A stretch of 24,736 nucleotides of DNA from CAZAMP01 sp964486455 (GTDB taxonomy: Bacteria; Eisenbacteria; RBG-16-71-46; CAZAMP01), in contig CAZAMP010000057.1 of NCBI GenBank assembly GCA_964486455.1, positions 1 to 24,736 on the forward strand, written 5' to 3'. The position numbers and the translations under genes were made by a program. The notes beneath the pieces were generated by a model. It did not search any database. It was given only the letters and a program-made list of their open reading frames with translations, and was not told where the DNA came from. Below are positions 16,501 to 24,338 of the stretch, piece by piece. Positions within the stretch are counted from its first letter, which is position 1, and the number at the start of each line of letters is the position of its first letter.

Positions 16501-17233
16501 GACCACCTACCGCAACTGGACGATCCCGGGCGCCGGAGGTCCGGACGCCATGATCGCTCCGTTCTGGGACGACCTGGAGCAAAACGGCGGCGCGGTATAC
16601 CAGTGGTATGATTCGGCCAATCACCGCTGGATCGTGGAGTGGAGTCGTCTCGAGAACGATTACAACGGCTACGAAGAGACATTCCAGGCTATTCTGTACG
16701 ACCCCGCGCACCACGTGACGGAGACGGGCGACGGCGAGATTCTCTTCCAGTACGAGACGATCCGCGTCACCGACCCCGTCGACGCCTATTGTACGGTAGG
16801 GATCGAGAACCACGATCAGTCCGACGGCGTGCTTTACACGTTCTTCAATCGGTACCCGGATGGCGCGGCGACGCTCACGTCCGGCCGCGCGATCTTCTTC
16901 ACGACGAATACGGGAATGGGGACGGTCGGCGCCCAGACATCCGGTGCGGCTCCGCTGACGTACGGTCTCGATCCGGGCAACCCGAACCCGTTCAACCCGA
17001 TGACGACGATCACCTACCGCGTGCCGGAGAGCGCGCCCGTTACACTGAAGCTCTACGATGTGGCGGGCCGGCTGGTCGCAACGCTCGTTGACGGAACGGT
17101 CCAGGCCGGTGAGCATCGGGTGCAGTGGAACGCACGTGGAGGATCGTCGGAAGAGCTTGGCTCCGGCATCTACTTCGTGCGGTTGGAAGCGCCGGGATAC
17201 ACGAACGTCCGTCAGTTGACCTTGTTGAAGTAA
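13520..17233 (+). CDS. Secreted C25 (gingipain-like) protein with CARDB-like repeats and FlgD-like sorting domain
   Basis: With GGAGG five bases before ATG 13520 and a signal peptide (MRLVCSLLCVVGILLSLTAYA), the product has 1237 residues. The layout is a C25-type propeptide (about 25-225) and a C25 caspase-like core (about 230-580). Next come an Ig-like piece (585-665), two CARDB-like repeats beginning NGDGKVNPGE and GNGRLDPGE (about 685-900), a beta-sandwich with CSNGWIAMD and APFWDDLEQ (about 910-1130), and a sorting domain from PNPFNPMTTITYRV to the end. The Cys nucleophile motif ITCGTGNF (C467) is present. Where gingipains have a Gly-His-Gly before it, this protein reads YRGWLGMSGW (W439), so the expected catalytic His is missing. 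It may be an inactive homologue or use another His, for example in GTHTRY. It should be exported and released or anchored through its C-terminus. A strong hairpin terminator follows directly. Confidence 0.9.
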   Translation: MRLVCSLLCVVGILLSLTAYAEPVEVLDGDSSRLPRIHVVSSDENRVELEFELPEFDVERFSIEDEAFQLLSIPGGALTGEVGEPSIPTFSRLVAIPDEAGVQVSVTMEEVETLSDIYLLPMQPDEGETFAYNAAAYERDGFGDARQASIGRPAIFRDMRVVPITFRPVSYNPADRSVRVARRMQVSVEFVGTDLENAKRSFRQTIPPSFDQLYRSTIVNYEGPDAAHDQSIAPGTYLVICPNNSGVTTRLQPLLEWRERKGMPVYLATTAETGSSKEQIKSFIQNAYNTWPIPPEHVVLVGDANGSYQIPTWFENQSGYWGEGDHPYTQLEGGDVLADVHLGRLSISSLNDLEIIVGKSVGYESTPHIGSDTEWYTRACLVGDPGSSGWSTVEVQRWIKTRLLDLGYTDIDTIFGGSFVTQMRNALNLGDTIFSYRGWLGMSGWSNSNTNQLTNGWEMPFCVIITCGTGNFEGGTARSEGFLRAGSSDPVEPKGGIGAIGTATSGTHTRYNNCMHYGIVRGLLWEEQYSMGAALTRGKLEMYLNYQETEPDNVIIWSYWNSLMGDSACEIWTGFPEAMTVTHDASVHVGANAFNVSLEDDQMDPIVGAQVCLSKDGETYIVGYTNSAGELELPISVPTTGDMLLTITHHDHHPYLATVPIVTSGIHVGYYDSTIDDDTIDTSSGNGDGKVNPGETIELPVQLRNYGVSEALNVTAVLSSADPYVTITDPSESFGDIPGNSTAWSTDDFDLTIDPSCPHNRTIRLGLDVTSGLDEWHSLIDLNVISANLVTDATTLYGAGGNGRLDPGETVELSVRLRNEGTAAASLTFGTLVSLSPFVTVTDATGSFGSIAIGGTGENTSDRFEISADPETFEGHSAAFNLITQFNGASNDTAFVLITVGDISTSDPVGPDGYGYYAFDNTDTGYEQAPSYSWVEIDPGYGGSGTEIVLGDYGDYQDKSRVVNLPFTFTYYGQDYTRATVCSNGWIAMDATYLTTYRNWTIPGAGGPDAMIAPFWDDLEQNGGAVYQWYDSANHRWIVEWSRLENDYNGYEETFQAILYDPAHHVTETGDGEILFQYETIRVTDPVDAYCTVGIENHDQSDGVLYTFFNRYPDGAATLTSGRAIFFTTNTGMGTVGAQTSGAAPLTYGLDPGNPNPFNPMTTITYRVPESAPVTLKLYDVAGRLVATLVDGTVQAGEHRVQWNARGGSSEELGSGIYFVRLEAPGYTNVRQLTLLK

Positions 17234-17242
17234 CCCTGTCGC

Positions 17243-17276
17243 GGCTACGCCGCCTCCCCGGCGGCGTAGCCTTCTT
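17243..17276 (+). terminator. Strong GC-rich hairpin behind the C25-like gene
   Basis: GGCTACGCCGCC (17243-17254) pairs perfectly with GGCGGCGTAGCC (17260-17271) around TCCCC, 9 bases after the stop codon, and is followed by the pyrimidine-rich TTCTT. Position and stem strength fit an intrinsic terminator with an imperfect U-tract, as is common in high-GC genomes. Confidence 0.75.
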
Positions 17277-17312
17277 CCCTGTCACCACACGACTGTCGAC
17301 CACGTCATTGCT

Positions 17313-17341
17313 TTGACACAACCAGCGGTCTCCGATCTTCA
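17313..17341 (+). promoter_or_regulatory. Weak candidate promoter upstream of the lipoprotein gene
   Basis: A perfect TTGACA at 17313-17318 lies after the terminator hairpin. The hexamer 17 bases further (TCTTCA, 17336-17341) is a poor -10 element. It would give a leader of about 180 bases. It is the best promoter-like site in this gap. Confidence 0.25.
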
Positions 17342-17529
17342 CAGCTGTGGCGATCTTTCACGCTTGCGGAGCCACCATAGGCGCGGCACACTTCCTGCCG
17401 GCCCTCTCCCAAATCCTTGATTCGGAACAACTTGAGTGGAAGGCGGATACGGCCACTCTCGCGCCTCACAACGGCATGGGGATTGCGATCTATGTGGTCG
17501 ATGATTCTTCCACCCAAGGAGGTGACGAC

Positions 17530-19455
17530 ATGACCGTCAGAACGATTTCGACCCGTACAGCGCTCATGGCCATCGCGGGGCTGGTTGCCCTGCTGCTCGG
17601 CGCAACCGGGTGCGACCGCGACTCCTCGACCGATCCGGAAGGTAACGCTCCGGATCCCGAGGTCGCGGCATCATTGGCCGCAACGGCGCAGACCGCGGCG
17701 ACCGTCGGCATCAATCTCGACCAGGTGGACATCTTCGCGAACCCCCTCGCGGGGATCAGCGAGGACGCCGGCCTCTACCAAGACACCGATCCCGACGGCT
17801 GGGACGTTGACGGCATGGGATTTCCGGAAAAGGCCGAGATGATGGCCCGCGATTTCCGAACCGTGCGTGCATTCAACGGAAAGATCGCCGCCTCGCCGCG
17901 GCTCCGAGCGTCGATGTTGGAGCGCTCCTTCACCATGGACGCTTGGGGGGAGTTCCAGCAAGAAGATGGCGACACGATCGACGTGGAGTACTTCGACGGT
18001 CCCGACTCGACCGGACTCAACGCGCTCATCTGGGTCGACGTGGACAACGACATCGTGCGCTTCGTCAAGCTGCGTGAGTACACGCCCGTCATCGGACGCA
18101 TCGTTCGACGCGATCAGGAACATGTCTTCGATATCAACGGAACGCTCGAGGACGGCTCGGACGACATCATGCACAGCTTCTTCTCCGAAGAAGAGTGGTT
18201 CGGCGGTGAGGTTGATACCGGCACATTGATGCCCGTCTCGGGCAGCGGCCCTATGGGTCCGGGCATCGAGGTCCAGGCCGTCTGGCACGTGGAGGATCCC
18301 CGATTCCATCCGCTCCAGGAATGGACCGAGGTCTCCTATATCCTTGACGTCGGCGAGTTCAACGTCGAAGGCGACGAGCTTATCTACTCGATCGAAGCCA
18401 CCGTCCACTGGCGGAACGACGCCGAACACCGCGCGATGCTCGACGTGCCCGGCGGCGGCCCAATCGAGAACGATACGTTGGTCGAGGCCCGCGGCCAGTT
18501 CGATGCGGCCCCCGCCAATCCGTGGCTCGAGTCGGTCTCCGACACTCTCAACGTGATGATGGGCGATCTCGAGGACGACGCGGACGATCTCCTGGTCGAG
18601 GTCAGTCGGCGCTCGGTGTTCGACGGAACCGCGATCGACGGCGGCAACCCCAGGGGTTACATCCACTACGTCCCGGACGAACCGATCGGTCCGGGAGAGG
18701 AGCCGTGTGGCGCCGAGGCCGAGCACGACGTCTGGTACTCAGAGGACTGGTGGGTCGTCCACGTTCTCCGGGAGGTCGACGTCGAATGTGACGGCCCCGA
18801 TACGCTCCACGTGCTCATGGAGTTCCGAGACGGGTCAAGCTACGAGCGCTGGATCATATGGGATGACGACGGGAACGCGGAGGTGACCGAGAACCGCGTC
18901 GACGGCACCGTTGTCTCCGGTACATGGAACGCCACGACGGGTGACTACACGATCAACACCACCTTCCCCGCCGGGAGTGACCCGACGGCGCGCGAGCAAC
19001 GTGGCCAAGTCCAGGAGGGTTCCGTCGAAGCGTGGGACATTCTCACGTGGACCGACGGGCGCCCCGACACGACGTTCTTCTCGGGGCAAGGCGACGAGAC
19101 AGCGTTCGACGCGGAAGGGTTCAAGGTCAAGGGGGATCTCCGCGAGGAGTTCACGCTCGAGTACCAAGAGGACGCTCTGCTTGCGGGCACATGGGCGCGC
19201 AACGACGGCGCCGAGGGCGAGTTCACGATCGAAACGCTCGAAGGCGGCAGCCAGCACGTTACGTTCGCGTCCGAAGCACCCGCCGAGCCGGGTGAGCCCA
19301 GCATCGAGGGCGAGATCTGGGTCGCCCCTGACGGAAGCGGCACGGGAACGGTGCGCATCACGCAGTACGGTCAGACGGTGACGTACGAGATCACCTTCGG
19401 CCCGGACGGCGAAGGGTTCCTCTCCGACGGCACGACGGAGATCCCGATCGGGTAG
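17530..19455 (+). CDS. Lipoprotein of unknown function
   Basis: The start at ATG 17530 is decided by a near-perfect AAGGAGGTGA ribosome site four bases upstream; a frame open from 17347 has no such site. The 641-residue product begins with a basic segment, a hydrophobic core and the lipobox LLGATGC, so it is a lipoprotein exposed in the periplasm or at the surface. The mature part is strongly acidic, with a flexible start rich in Asp, Pro and Ala. It contains beta-rich stretches and no membrane helix. Toward the end two related segments, VVSGTWNATTGDYTINTTF and LLAGTWARNDGAEGEFTIETL, suggest repeated beta-hairpin modules. Many DxD and EDGSDD clusters could bind calcium. I do not recognise the family. 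It lies between two terminator-like hairpins, so it is probably its own transcription unit. Confidence 0.85.
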   Translation: MTVRTISTRTALMAIAGLVALLLGATGCDRDSSTDPEGNAPDPEVAASLAATAQTAATVGINLDQVDIFANPLAGISEDAGLYQDTDPDGWDVDGMGFPEKAEMMARDFRTVRAFNGKIAASPRLRASMLERSFTMDAWGEFQQEDGDTIDVEYFDGPDSTGLNALIWVDVDNDIVRFVKLREYTPVIGRIVRRDQEHVFDINGTLEDGSDDIMHSFFSEEEWFGGEVDTGTLMPVSGSGPMGPGIEVQAVWHVEDPRFHPLQEWTEVSYILDVGEFNVEGDELIYSIEATVHWRNDAEHRAMLDVPGGGPIENDTLVEARGQFDAAPANPWLESVSDTLNVMMGDLEDDADDLLVEVSRRSVFDGTAIDGGNPRGYIHYVPDEPIGPGEEPCGAEAEHDVWYSEDWWVVHVLREVDVECDGPDTLHVLMEFRDGSSYERWIIWDDDGNAEVTENRVDGTVVSGTWNATTGDYTINTTFPAGSDPTAREQRGQVQEGSVEAWDILTWTDGRPDTTFFSGQGDETAFDAEGFKVKGDLREEFTLEYQEDALLAGTWARNDGAEGEFTIETLEGGSQHVTFASEAPAEPGEPSIEGEIWVAPDGSGTGTVRITQYGQTVTYEITFGPDGEGFLSDGTTEIPIG

Positions 19456-19481
19456 CGTCTATCACAATTTCAGAGCCCGCA

Positions 19482-19530
19482 ACGAGGCGGAAGCAGGGTC
19501 CGGCAGGGTCCCGCTTCCGCCTCGTCCTCT
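19482..19530 (+). terminator. Hairpin terminator-like element behind the lipoprotein gene
   Basis: ACGAGGCGGAAGC (19482-19494) pairs perfectly with GCTTCCGCCTCGT (19513-19525). Three further G-C pairs extend it inside a bulged A. It lies 26 bases after the stop and is followed by CCTCTTCC rather than a T-run. Its position supports transcription termination, although the weak tail leaves the mechanism open. Confidence 0.6.
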
Positions 19531-19599
19531 TCCCCGCTCGATTCCGCCACGCCACACTCTCGCCCCGCCCTACCGGCGGAGCTGCGATCCCGGATTCTC

Positions 19600-19630
19600 T
19601 TGGTCCGTGGCGTTCAACAGACGATAGAAT
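19600..19630 (+). promoter_or_regulatory. Weak candidate promoter for the TPR-CHAT gene
   Basis: TTGGTC (19600-19605) and TAGAAT (19625-19630) read toward the TPR-CHAT gene, but the 19-base spacer is longer than ideal. No better pair was found in the 223-base gap between the lipoprotein and this gene. Confidence 0.25.
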
Positions 19631-19678
19631 AGGCTTGCCGATTCCGAGACATAGGGAAACGCCGAGACTGGAGGATCT

Positions 19679-22600
19679 GTGACAAGCCTGCGGTGTACCT
19701 CACTTCCCGGACCCACCACGCGTTGGACGTATCGGAACCCGATGGTGACGCTCGCGACAATGGTCTTCGCCATCACCGTGCTCGCTGACCAACCCACTGC
19801 GAAGGTGAACGACCCGATCCTGCCCGAAGGCATTCTCCTTCAACGTCTCGACGCGCATCTGGAGGGCGGCGAGGAGTCCTCTGCCCGGCGGGCGATCATC
19901 GACGCGGGAGAAATCGCCCTCCGACTCGGCTGGGATTTGGTCTTCGACGCTGTGGACGCACACCTTTTCGACGGACGAATCATCTCCGAACATCAGGATG
20001 ACCTTCTCGCCTTGATCGAGGGGACGCTGCAGAACCCATCGCTGACCGAGCTCATCCACGAGCTCGAAGCGCTCCGCGCTGGCGAGACCGCATTCGAATC
20101 CACGATCTCACCGGTCGGTCGTGCGATCCGGCTCAATATCTTTGCGTCCGTGTTGAACGAGGCCTATCAAGTCGACCTTGCCGCTCAGGCGCTCGAAGCA
20201 TCCATCGAACTGGCCGACAGCATCGGTCTCCACCTCGGCGTCGGGCATCCGGCCGGCTCCCTCGGCTGGACGTTGCGCTACGCTGCGGATGGCCCCGCCC
20301 TCGAATACCTCAACCGCGCCGTTCAAGAATTCCGGGGAATGGGCCACGACTACTACGCCATGAACTGTCTGTCGCTTCGATCGGACGTTAATCGGCTGTG
20401 GGGCAGATCCGACGACGCCCGCCGTGACTATCTGGAGGCGCGCGACTATGCCCGCGCGTTCGGAGAACCCGACCTCATCGGGCATGTCCTGATGGGCGCC
20501 GCGTTCCAGTACACGGGAGCCGGAGAGCTGGACGAGGCGGAATCGATTGCCGGTGAGCTGCTGGCTGACGCCGAAGCGATGGACGCCGAAGTCCTCTACT
20601 TCGCCGGCTATCGCTTGCTCGGTGAGATCGCGCGTGCCCGCGATGAGCTCGGGGCCGCGAGTGAGCACTACGAACGCGCCCGCACCTACTCACGAACACC
20701 GTACAATGAGGTCGCCTGCCTGCACGACCTCGCCATGGTTCATTTCGCGTCGGCCGAGTTTGACTCCGCGCGCGCAATCTTGCAGATGAGCTTGTCCATC
20801 ACCGACACGCTCGATGGAGAGTTCCCGGGCAATGTCTGGGCGCGTGACGTGTGGGCCCAAGTCGAGTACGAAATCCCGAACTACCCCCCCGCCATCGAGC
20901 TCATGACACAGGTCGTCGCGGACTATGAGCAGCTCCAGTACACCGATCAAGCCGCGAACAGGAAGAGCACGCTCGCGAACGTTCACAACGACTTCGCCAT
21001 CGCGCTCGCCGACTCGGATCGCGTCGATGAGGCCATTCCCCACTATGAAGAATCGATCAGGCTCTTTCGCGAGATCGGCGACACGCAGGCCGAGGTCATC
21101 GTCCTGGGTAACCTGGCGAGAGAGCACGAAGATCAGCACGATCTCGATGCGGCGGAAGAAGCGAAAGCCACCATGCTCGAAAAGCTCCAGGAGTCGGGCG
21201 ACACCGAAGAGATCCAGGAGGCGGTCCGGGAACTCTCTGATCTTCGCTATCGCCAGGGAGACTATGCCGCGGCGGCCGAGATGTACCGGCGAATGGCCGA
21301 GCTGAGGAAGGCGGAAGGGGATCATGTTCAGTACGTGCAGTGGCTCCTGCAGCTGGCGTCGAGCCTCCGCCAGCACGGCGATCATGTCGGATCGGGAGAA
21401 GTTCTCGACGAGTTGGGACCCGCCGCCGAGGAGATTGTCGATCCATTGCTCCGCCGGCTCCAGCGTGCGCTCATCATCAACAGCCGCGGCGTGCTTCTCT
21501 TCAGTCAGAACGACTTGCCCGCAAGCCTGGCGCTTCACGATCGGGCCGCCGCCGAGATGGACACTCTGGACACGCTCCTGGGCGAGATCATCGCCGCCCA
21601 CCCCGACTCGACGCCGTCGGTTGATCGTCAGGAGAACCTCTCCCACCTCGTCAATGCCCGTCGAAACGCGCTTGTCGCGAAGATGGTGATGGGTCAGAAG
21701 GGAGTTGTAGAGGAATTCGCCGCGCTCAAGGAGATCTACCTCGGGCGGCTCGACGAGCCGATCGAAGCGGCGGAGATCGAGCTCAACCTCGGTTGGTACA
21801 TTCAGCGAGAAGATGGCTACGACACAGAAGAGGTCCGCCGCCATTTTCACGCGGCCGCCGAAATCCTCGACGCGATCGAGGAGGAGGCGCGCGACGGCGA
21901 GTGGACGCGGGCCCGCGCGTCGGTCCACTACGAAGAGGCTGATCTCGATGACACGATCGTCGCCCGTCTCATGAGAAACGGACTCGAGGCGGCGGACACC
22001 GACAGCCTCACGCTCTTCACCGAACGTGCCACGGCCAACTTCAGCAAGGCAATGATGCTCTGCAAGACGATCGACTACAAGATCGGCCAGTTCGATGCCT
22101 TTCGAGGGCTGGCCAATCTCGTCCTGCGTTTGGAGGACGACACCGTTCGTTCCGTAGCCGACAGCGGGATGATCGCGAAGATCGACAACGTGCTCGCTCT
22201 CGGTCGCCAGATCGACTACCAGAGCGGCGTCCTGGATTTTCTTCAAACGAAGATGAAGTACGCCCACATCCTCGGCTACAGCGACATCGCTCTCGAAAGC
22301 GTGCGCGAGGCGCTCGAGCTTCACGAGCGCATGATCGCTCAGCACGCGGCGAGCGAGTCGCGTCGCACGGAGTTTCGGCAGGAGCAGAGCAAGCTCTACA
22401 AGTCCGCCGTCGTGCTCATGCTCGAAAACGGTCTCGTCAGCGAGGCGATGGACGTCCTCAACAGATCGAAATCCCAGGAACTCGTGGACCTCATCCAGTC
22501 GACGGAGGTCGCTTTCGACTCTCCGGAGAAGCAAGAGGCCTTCGAGAAGCTGCAAACGCTGATGCGCGAGAAGCTCGAGAGCGAGCGGGCGGCCGCCATG

Positions 22601-23938
22601 GAAGCCGCCAAGCCCAAGCAGGAACAGGACCCGATGACACTTGCCCAGCTCCGGGCCCGCCGCGCCCGGGCGCGCCAGGCGTTCAACGAGTACGTGACCG
22701 AGCTGCTCGAAACCAACCGCGAGATTCTGAGCTACCTGAGCATCCAGCCCGCAAGTCTGCAGGGACTGGAGGACCGGTTGCCGGAGGAGATGATCGTCCT
22801 CGAATACCTTCCCATGGACGATCAGCTCATCATCTTCGTGGCGACGGCAGGTGAGACACCCTCCTATCGAAACGTACCCGTGACCCTGGCCGACCTCGAA
22901 TCACGCGTACGCCGCTATCGCGAGCTCCTGTCCGCGGGAAAGGTGGCCAAACGGAATCGGCGGGTGGACTGGAGTTCCAAGGAGGCGGTGGCGACGCTTC
23001 CGGCGAGCCATCAGGAACTGATCGAACTATCCGTCGGCTTGCGGAACGATCTTATCGGACCCGTGGATTCGCTCATCGCCGGTCGCAGCATGATCGCCAT
23101 CAGCCCGAGCCGAATCCTCCACTACCTGCCGTTCGAGAGCCTCGCCGCCGAAAGCGAAGACGGCTACCGCTTTCTCATCGAGGATCACGGTGTCTTCTAC
23201 TTCACGCTGGCGAACTTCCTGGACGTGTTCGGCACGATCGACGAAGCGAACCGGGATGAGCTGAGCCTCCTCGCGTTCGCCCCTCCCAACAGCGATCTTC
23301 CGATGGCGCAGGCCGAGGTTCAGCAGGTTGGGAGAGTCTTCGCGGACCGTGCGCAGCTCATCGTCGGCTCCGAAGCCACCGAGGACACCGCGTTCGTGGT
23401 GACGGGAGCGCACAGCATCATCCACTTCGCGACGCATGGCCACCTCTACTTCGACGACCCCAAGCTTTCGAACCTCCTCATGGCAAAGCCGGGGTCACCG
23501 GGGAGCATCGCGATGGCCTTCGACGGCACGGCTCCGGATAGCTCCGGAGAGAGCATGGGCGCGTTCGATCTGACCGACGGTCACCTCACGATCGGGGAAA
23601 TCAACGGACTCGAACTCAGCGGCAGCCTATTGGTCACGCTATCGGCCTGTGAGACGGCACTCGGACCCCAGGCGGCGGGCGGAGAGATCATGGGACTCGC
23701 CCAGGCGTTCATTCGCTTCGGCGGTGGCGTTCCTTCCGTCGTCGCGTCGCTCTGGCGCGTGGACGACGAAGGAACGGCCGACCTCATGGTGAACTTCTAC
23801 GAGAACCTTCTGAACCCGGAGCGGTCTCTTGGGCGCCTTGAAGCGCTTCGGGAAGCAAAGCTCACGCTGCTCGACGATCCCTACTTCGCGCACCCTTACT
23901 TCTGGGCGCCGTTCGTGCTGATCGGAGACAGTCGGTAG
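19679..23938 (+). CDS. Very large exported TPR-CHAT protein (caspase-like peptidase)
   Basis: The 1419-residue protein starts with GTG 19679, preceded by GGAGGATCT; an ATG at 19742 would give a shorter signal peptide but has a poorer ribosome site. A hydrophobic segment VTLATMVFAITVLA after a basic stretch indicates export. From about 30 to 900 the sequence is helical with many TPR-like units, for example AIPHYEESIRLFREIGDTQ and AAAEMYRRMAELRKAEGD. A charged coiled-coil-like segment (about 950-1020) precedes the CHAT domain (about 1035-1415). The CHAT dyad is intact: His1253 in HFATHG and Cys1324 in LSACETALG, followed by the usual FIRFGGGVPSVVASLW. It should be a caspase-like protease whose activity is gated by the TPR scaffold. 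TPR-CHAT proteins are also known as partners of type III-E CRISPR effectors, but no Cas gene is present and this one carries an export signal. The target is unknown. Confidence 0.92.
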   Translation: MTSLRCTSLPGPTTRWTYRNPMVTLATMVFAITVLADQPTAKVNDPILPEGILLQRLDAHLEGGEESSARRAIIDAGEIALRLGWDLVFDAVDAHLFDGRIISEHQDDLLALIEGTLQNPSLTELIHELEALRAGETAFESTISPVGRAIRLNIFASVLNEAYQVDLAAQALEASIELADSIGLHLGVGHPAGSLGWTLRYAADGPALEYLNRAVQEFRGMGHDYYAMNCLSLRSDVNRLWGRSDDARRDYLEARDYARAFGEPDLIGHVLMGAAFQYTGAGELDEAESIAGELLADAEAMDAEVLYFAGYRLLGEIARARDELGAASEHYERARTYSRTPYNEVACLHDLAMVHFASAEFDSARAILQMSLSITDTLDGEFPGNVWARDVWAQVEYEIPNYPPAIELMTQVVADYEQLQYTDQAANRKSTLANVHNDFAIALADSDRVDEAIPHYEESIRLFREIGDTQAEVIVLGNLAREHEDQHDLDAAEEAKATMLEKLQESGDTEEIQEAVRELSDLRYRQGDYAAAAEMYRRMAELRKAEGDHVQYVQWLLQLASSLRQHGDHVGSGEVLDELGPAAEEIVDPLLRRLQRALIINSRGVLLFSQNDLPASLALHDRAAAEMDTLDTLLGEIIAAHPDSTPSVDRQENLSHLVNARRNALVAKMVMGQKGVVEEFAALKEIYLGRLDEPIEAAEIELNLGWYIQREDGYDTEEVRRHFHAAAEILDAIEEEARDGEWTRARASVHYEEADLDDTIVARLMRNGLEAADTDSLTLFTERATANFSKAMMLCKTIDYKIGQFDAFRGLANLVLRLEDDTVRSVADSGMIAKIDNVLALGRQIDYQSGVLDFLQTKMKYAHILGYSDIALESVREALELHERMIAQHAASESRRTEFRQEQSKLYKSAVVLMLENGLVSEAMDVLNRSKSQELVDLIQSTEVAFDSPEKQEAFEKLQTLMREKLESERAAAMEAAKPKQEQDPMTLAQLRARRARARQAFNEYVTELLETNREILSYLSIQPASLQGLEDRLPEEMIVLEYLPMDDQLIIFVATAGETPSYRNVPVTLADLESRVRRYRELLSAGKVAKRNRRVDWSSKEAVATLPASHQELIELSVGLRNDLIGPVDSLIAGRSMIAISPSRILHYLPFESLAAESEDGYRFLIEDHGVFYFTLANFLDVFGTIDEANRDELSLLAFAPPNSDLPMAQAEVQQVGRVFADRAQLIVGSEATEDTAFVVTGAHSIIHFATHGHLYFDDPKLSNLLMAKPGSPGSIAMAFDGTAPDSSGESMGAFDLTDGHLTIGEINGLELSGSLLVTLSACETALGPQAAGGEIMGLAQAFIRFGGGVPSVVASLWRVDDEGTADLMVNFYENLLNPERSLGRLEALREAKLTLLDDPYFAHPYFWAPFVLIGDSR

Positions 23939-24108
23939 CACGCGTCTCTCCCCGCTCGCGAAGCACCTCACATCGTTTCATGAGTTTACGCTTTACAACC
24001 CGCAATCGATAATTACTGGACGGTCCGCGGAACTTCTACGGATATCCTGCTTTCTACCGCGGTCACGGTTCGCGGGTCCCAAGAATACCCCCTATCCGCC
24101 ACACCTAT

Positions 24109-24145
24109 CCGCATCCGGGCATGACCCGTGAACAGCGCGGTTTTT
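24109..24145 (+). terminator. Possible intrinsic terminator with T5 tail
   Basis: CCGC (24109-24112) can pair with GCGG (24137-24140), with CGGG (24116-24119) and CCCG (24125-24128) stacked inside and TTTTT directly following. The stem is short and interrupted, and it lies 170 bases after the TPR-CHAT stop, so the call is weak. Confidence 0.3.
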
Positions 24146-24170
24146 GGATTCACCTGAACCGAACATTCTG

Positions 24171-24179
24171 TGGTATAAT
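24171..24179 (+). promoter_or_regulatory. Extended -10 promoter (TGGTATAAT)
   Basis: TGGTATAAT gives a perfect TATAAT at 24174-24179 with the extended -10 TG in place, which can compensate for the weak -35 (around CACCTG, 17-18 bases upstream). Initiation near 24186 would leave a leader of about 150 bases before the last gene. Confidence 0.5.
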
Positions 24180-24282
24180 GGGGTCCAACCGGAGCCTGGA
24201 AGCCTGACGCATGCACTGCGCCCGACTCGCGCTCCGCTCGCAGAGACCGTGACCGAGCCGGGCCTTGTGCTCAACAGAGCTC

Positions 24283-24303
24283 AGCGAATGCATCGCATTC
24301 GCT
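24283..24303 (+). promoter_or_regulatory. Perfect 9-bp hairpin in the leader of the last gene
   Basis: AGCGAATGC (24283-24291) pairs perfectly with GCATTCGCT (24295-24303) around ATC, 20 bases before the GAGGAG ribosome site. It may influence translation or mRNA stability, or be an operator. No T-run follows. Confidence 0.4.
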
Positions 24304-24338
24304 ACGGCCAGCGACAACACAAGTGAGGAGAACAGGGA

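Larger units (their letters stand above)
23939..24338. other. Noncoding region between the TPR-CHAT gene and the last gene
   Basis: No coding sequence is convincing in these 400 bases; short frames on both strands lack ribosome sites or recognisable content. It holds a possible weak terminator at 24109-24145: CCGC pairs with GCGG around an inner CGGG/CCCG hairpin, followed by TTTTT. It also holds a promoter-like TATAAT (24174) and a leader hairpin (24283). The stretch 23975-24020 is AT-richer than its surroundings. Confidence 0.5.

Noticed and set aside
17290..17310. CGACCACGTCATTGC as a second sigma54 promoter.
   Set aside because: The GG is missing and the spacing to TTGC is off by one base.
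20690..22555. Minus-strand frame of 621 codons inside the TPR-CHAT gene.
   Set aside because: It is fully antisense to a gene with clear TPR and CHAT content. Long mirror frames are common in high-GC coding DNA. No ribosome site or domain was seen.
19679..23938. Possible type III-E CRISPR (TPR-CHAT/gRAMP) association.
   Set aside because: No repeat array, gRAMP, adaptation or ancillary Cas gene is visible, and the protein carries an export signal.
24013..24216. Minus-strand frame of 67 codons near the right end.
   Set aside because: No ribosome site, no recognisable domain, and it overlaps the promoter-like region of the last gene.
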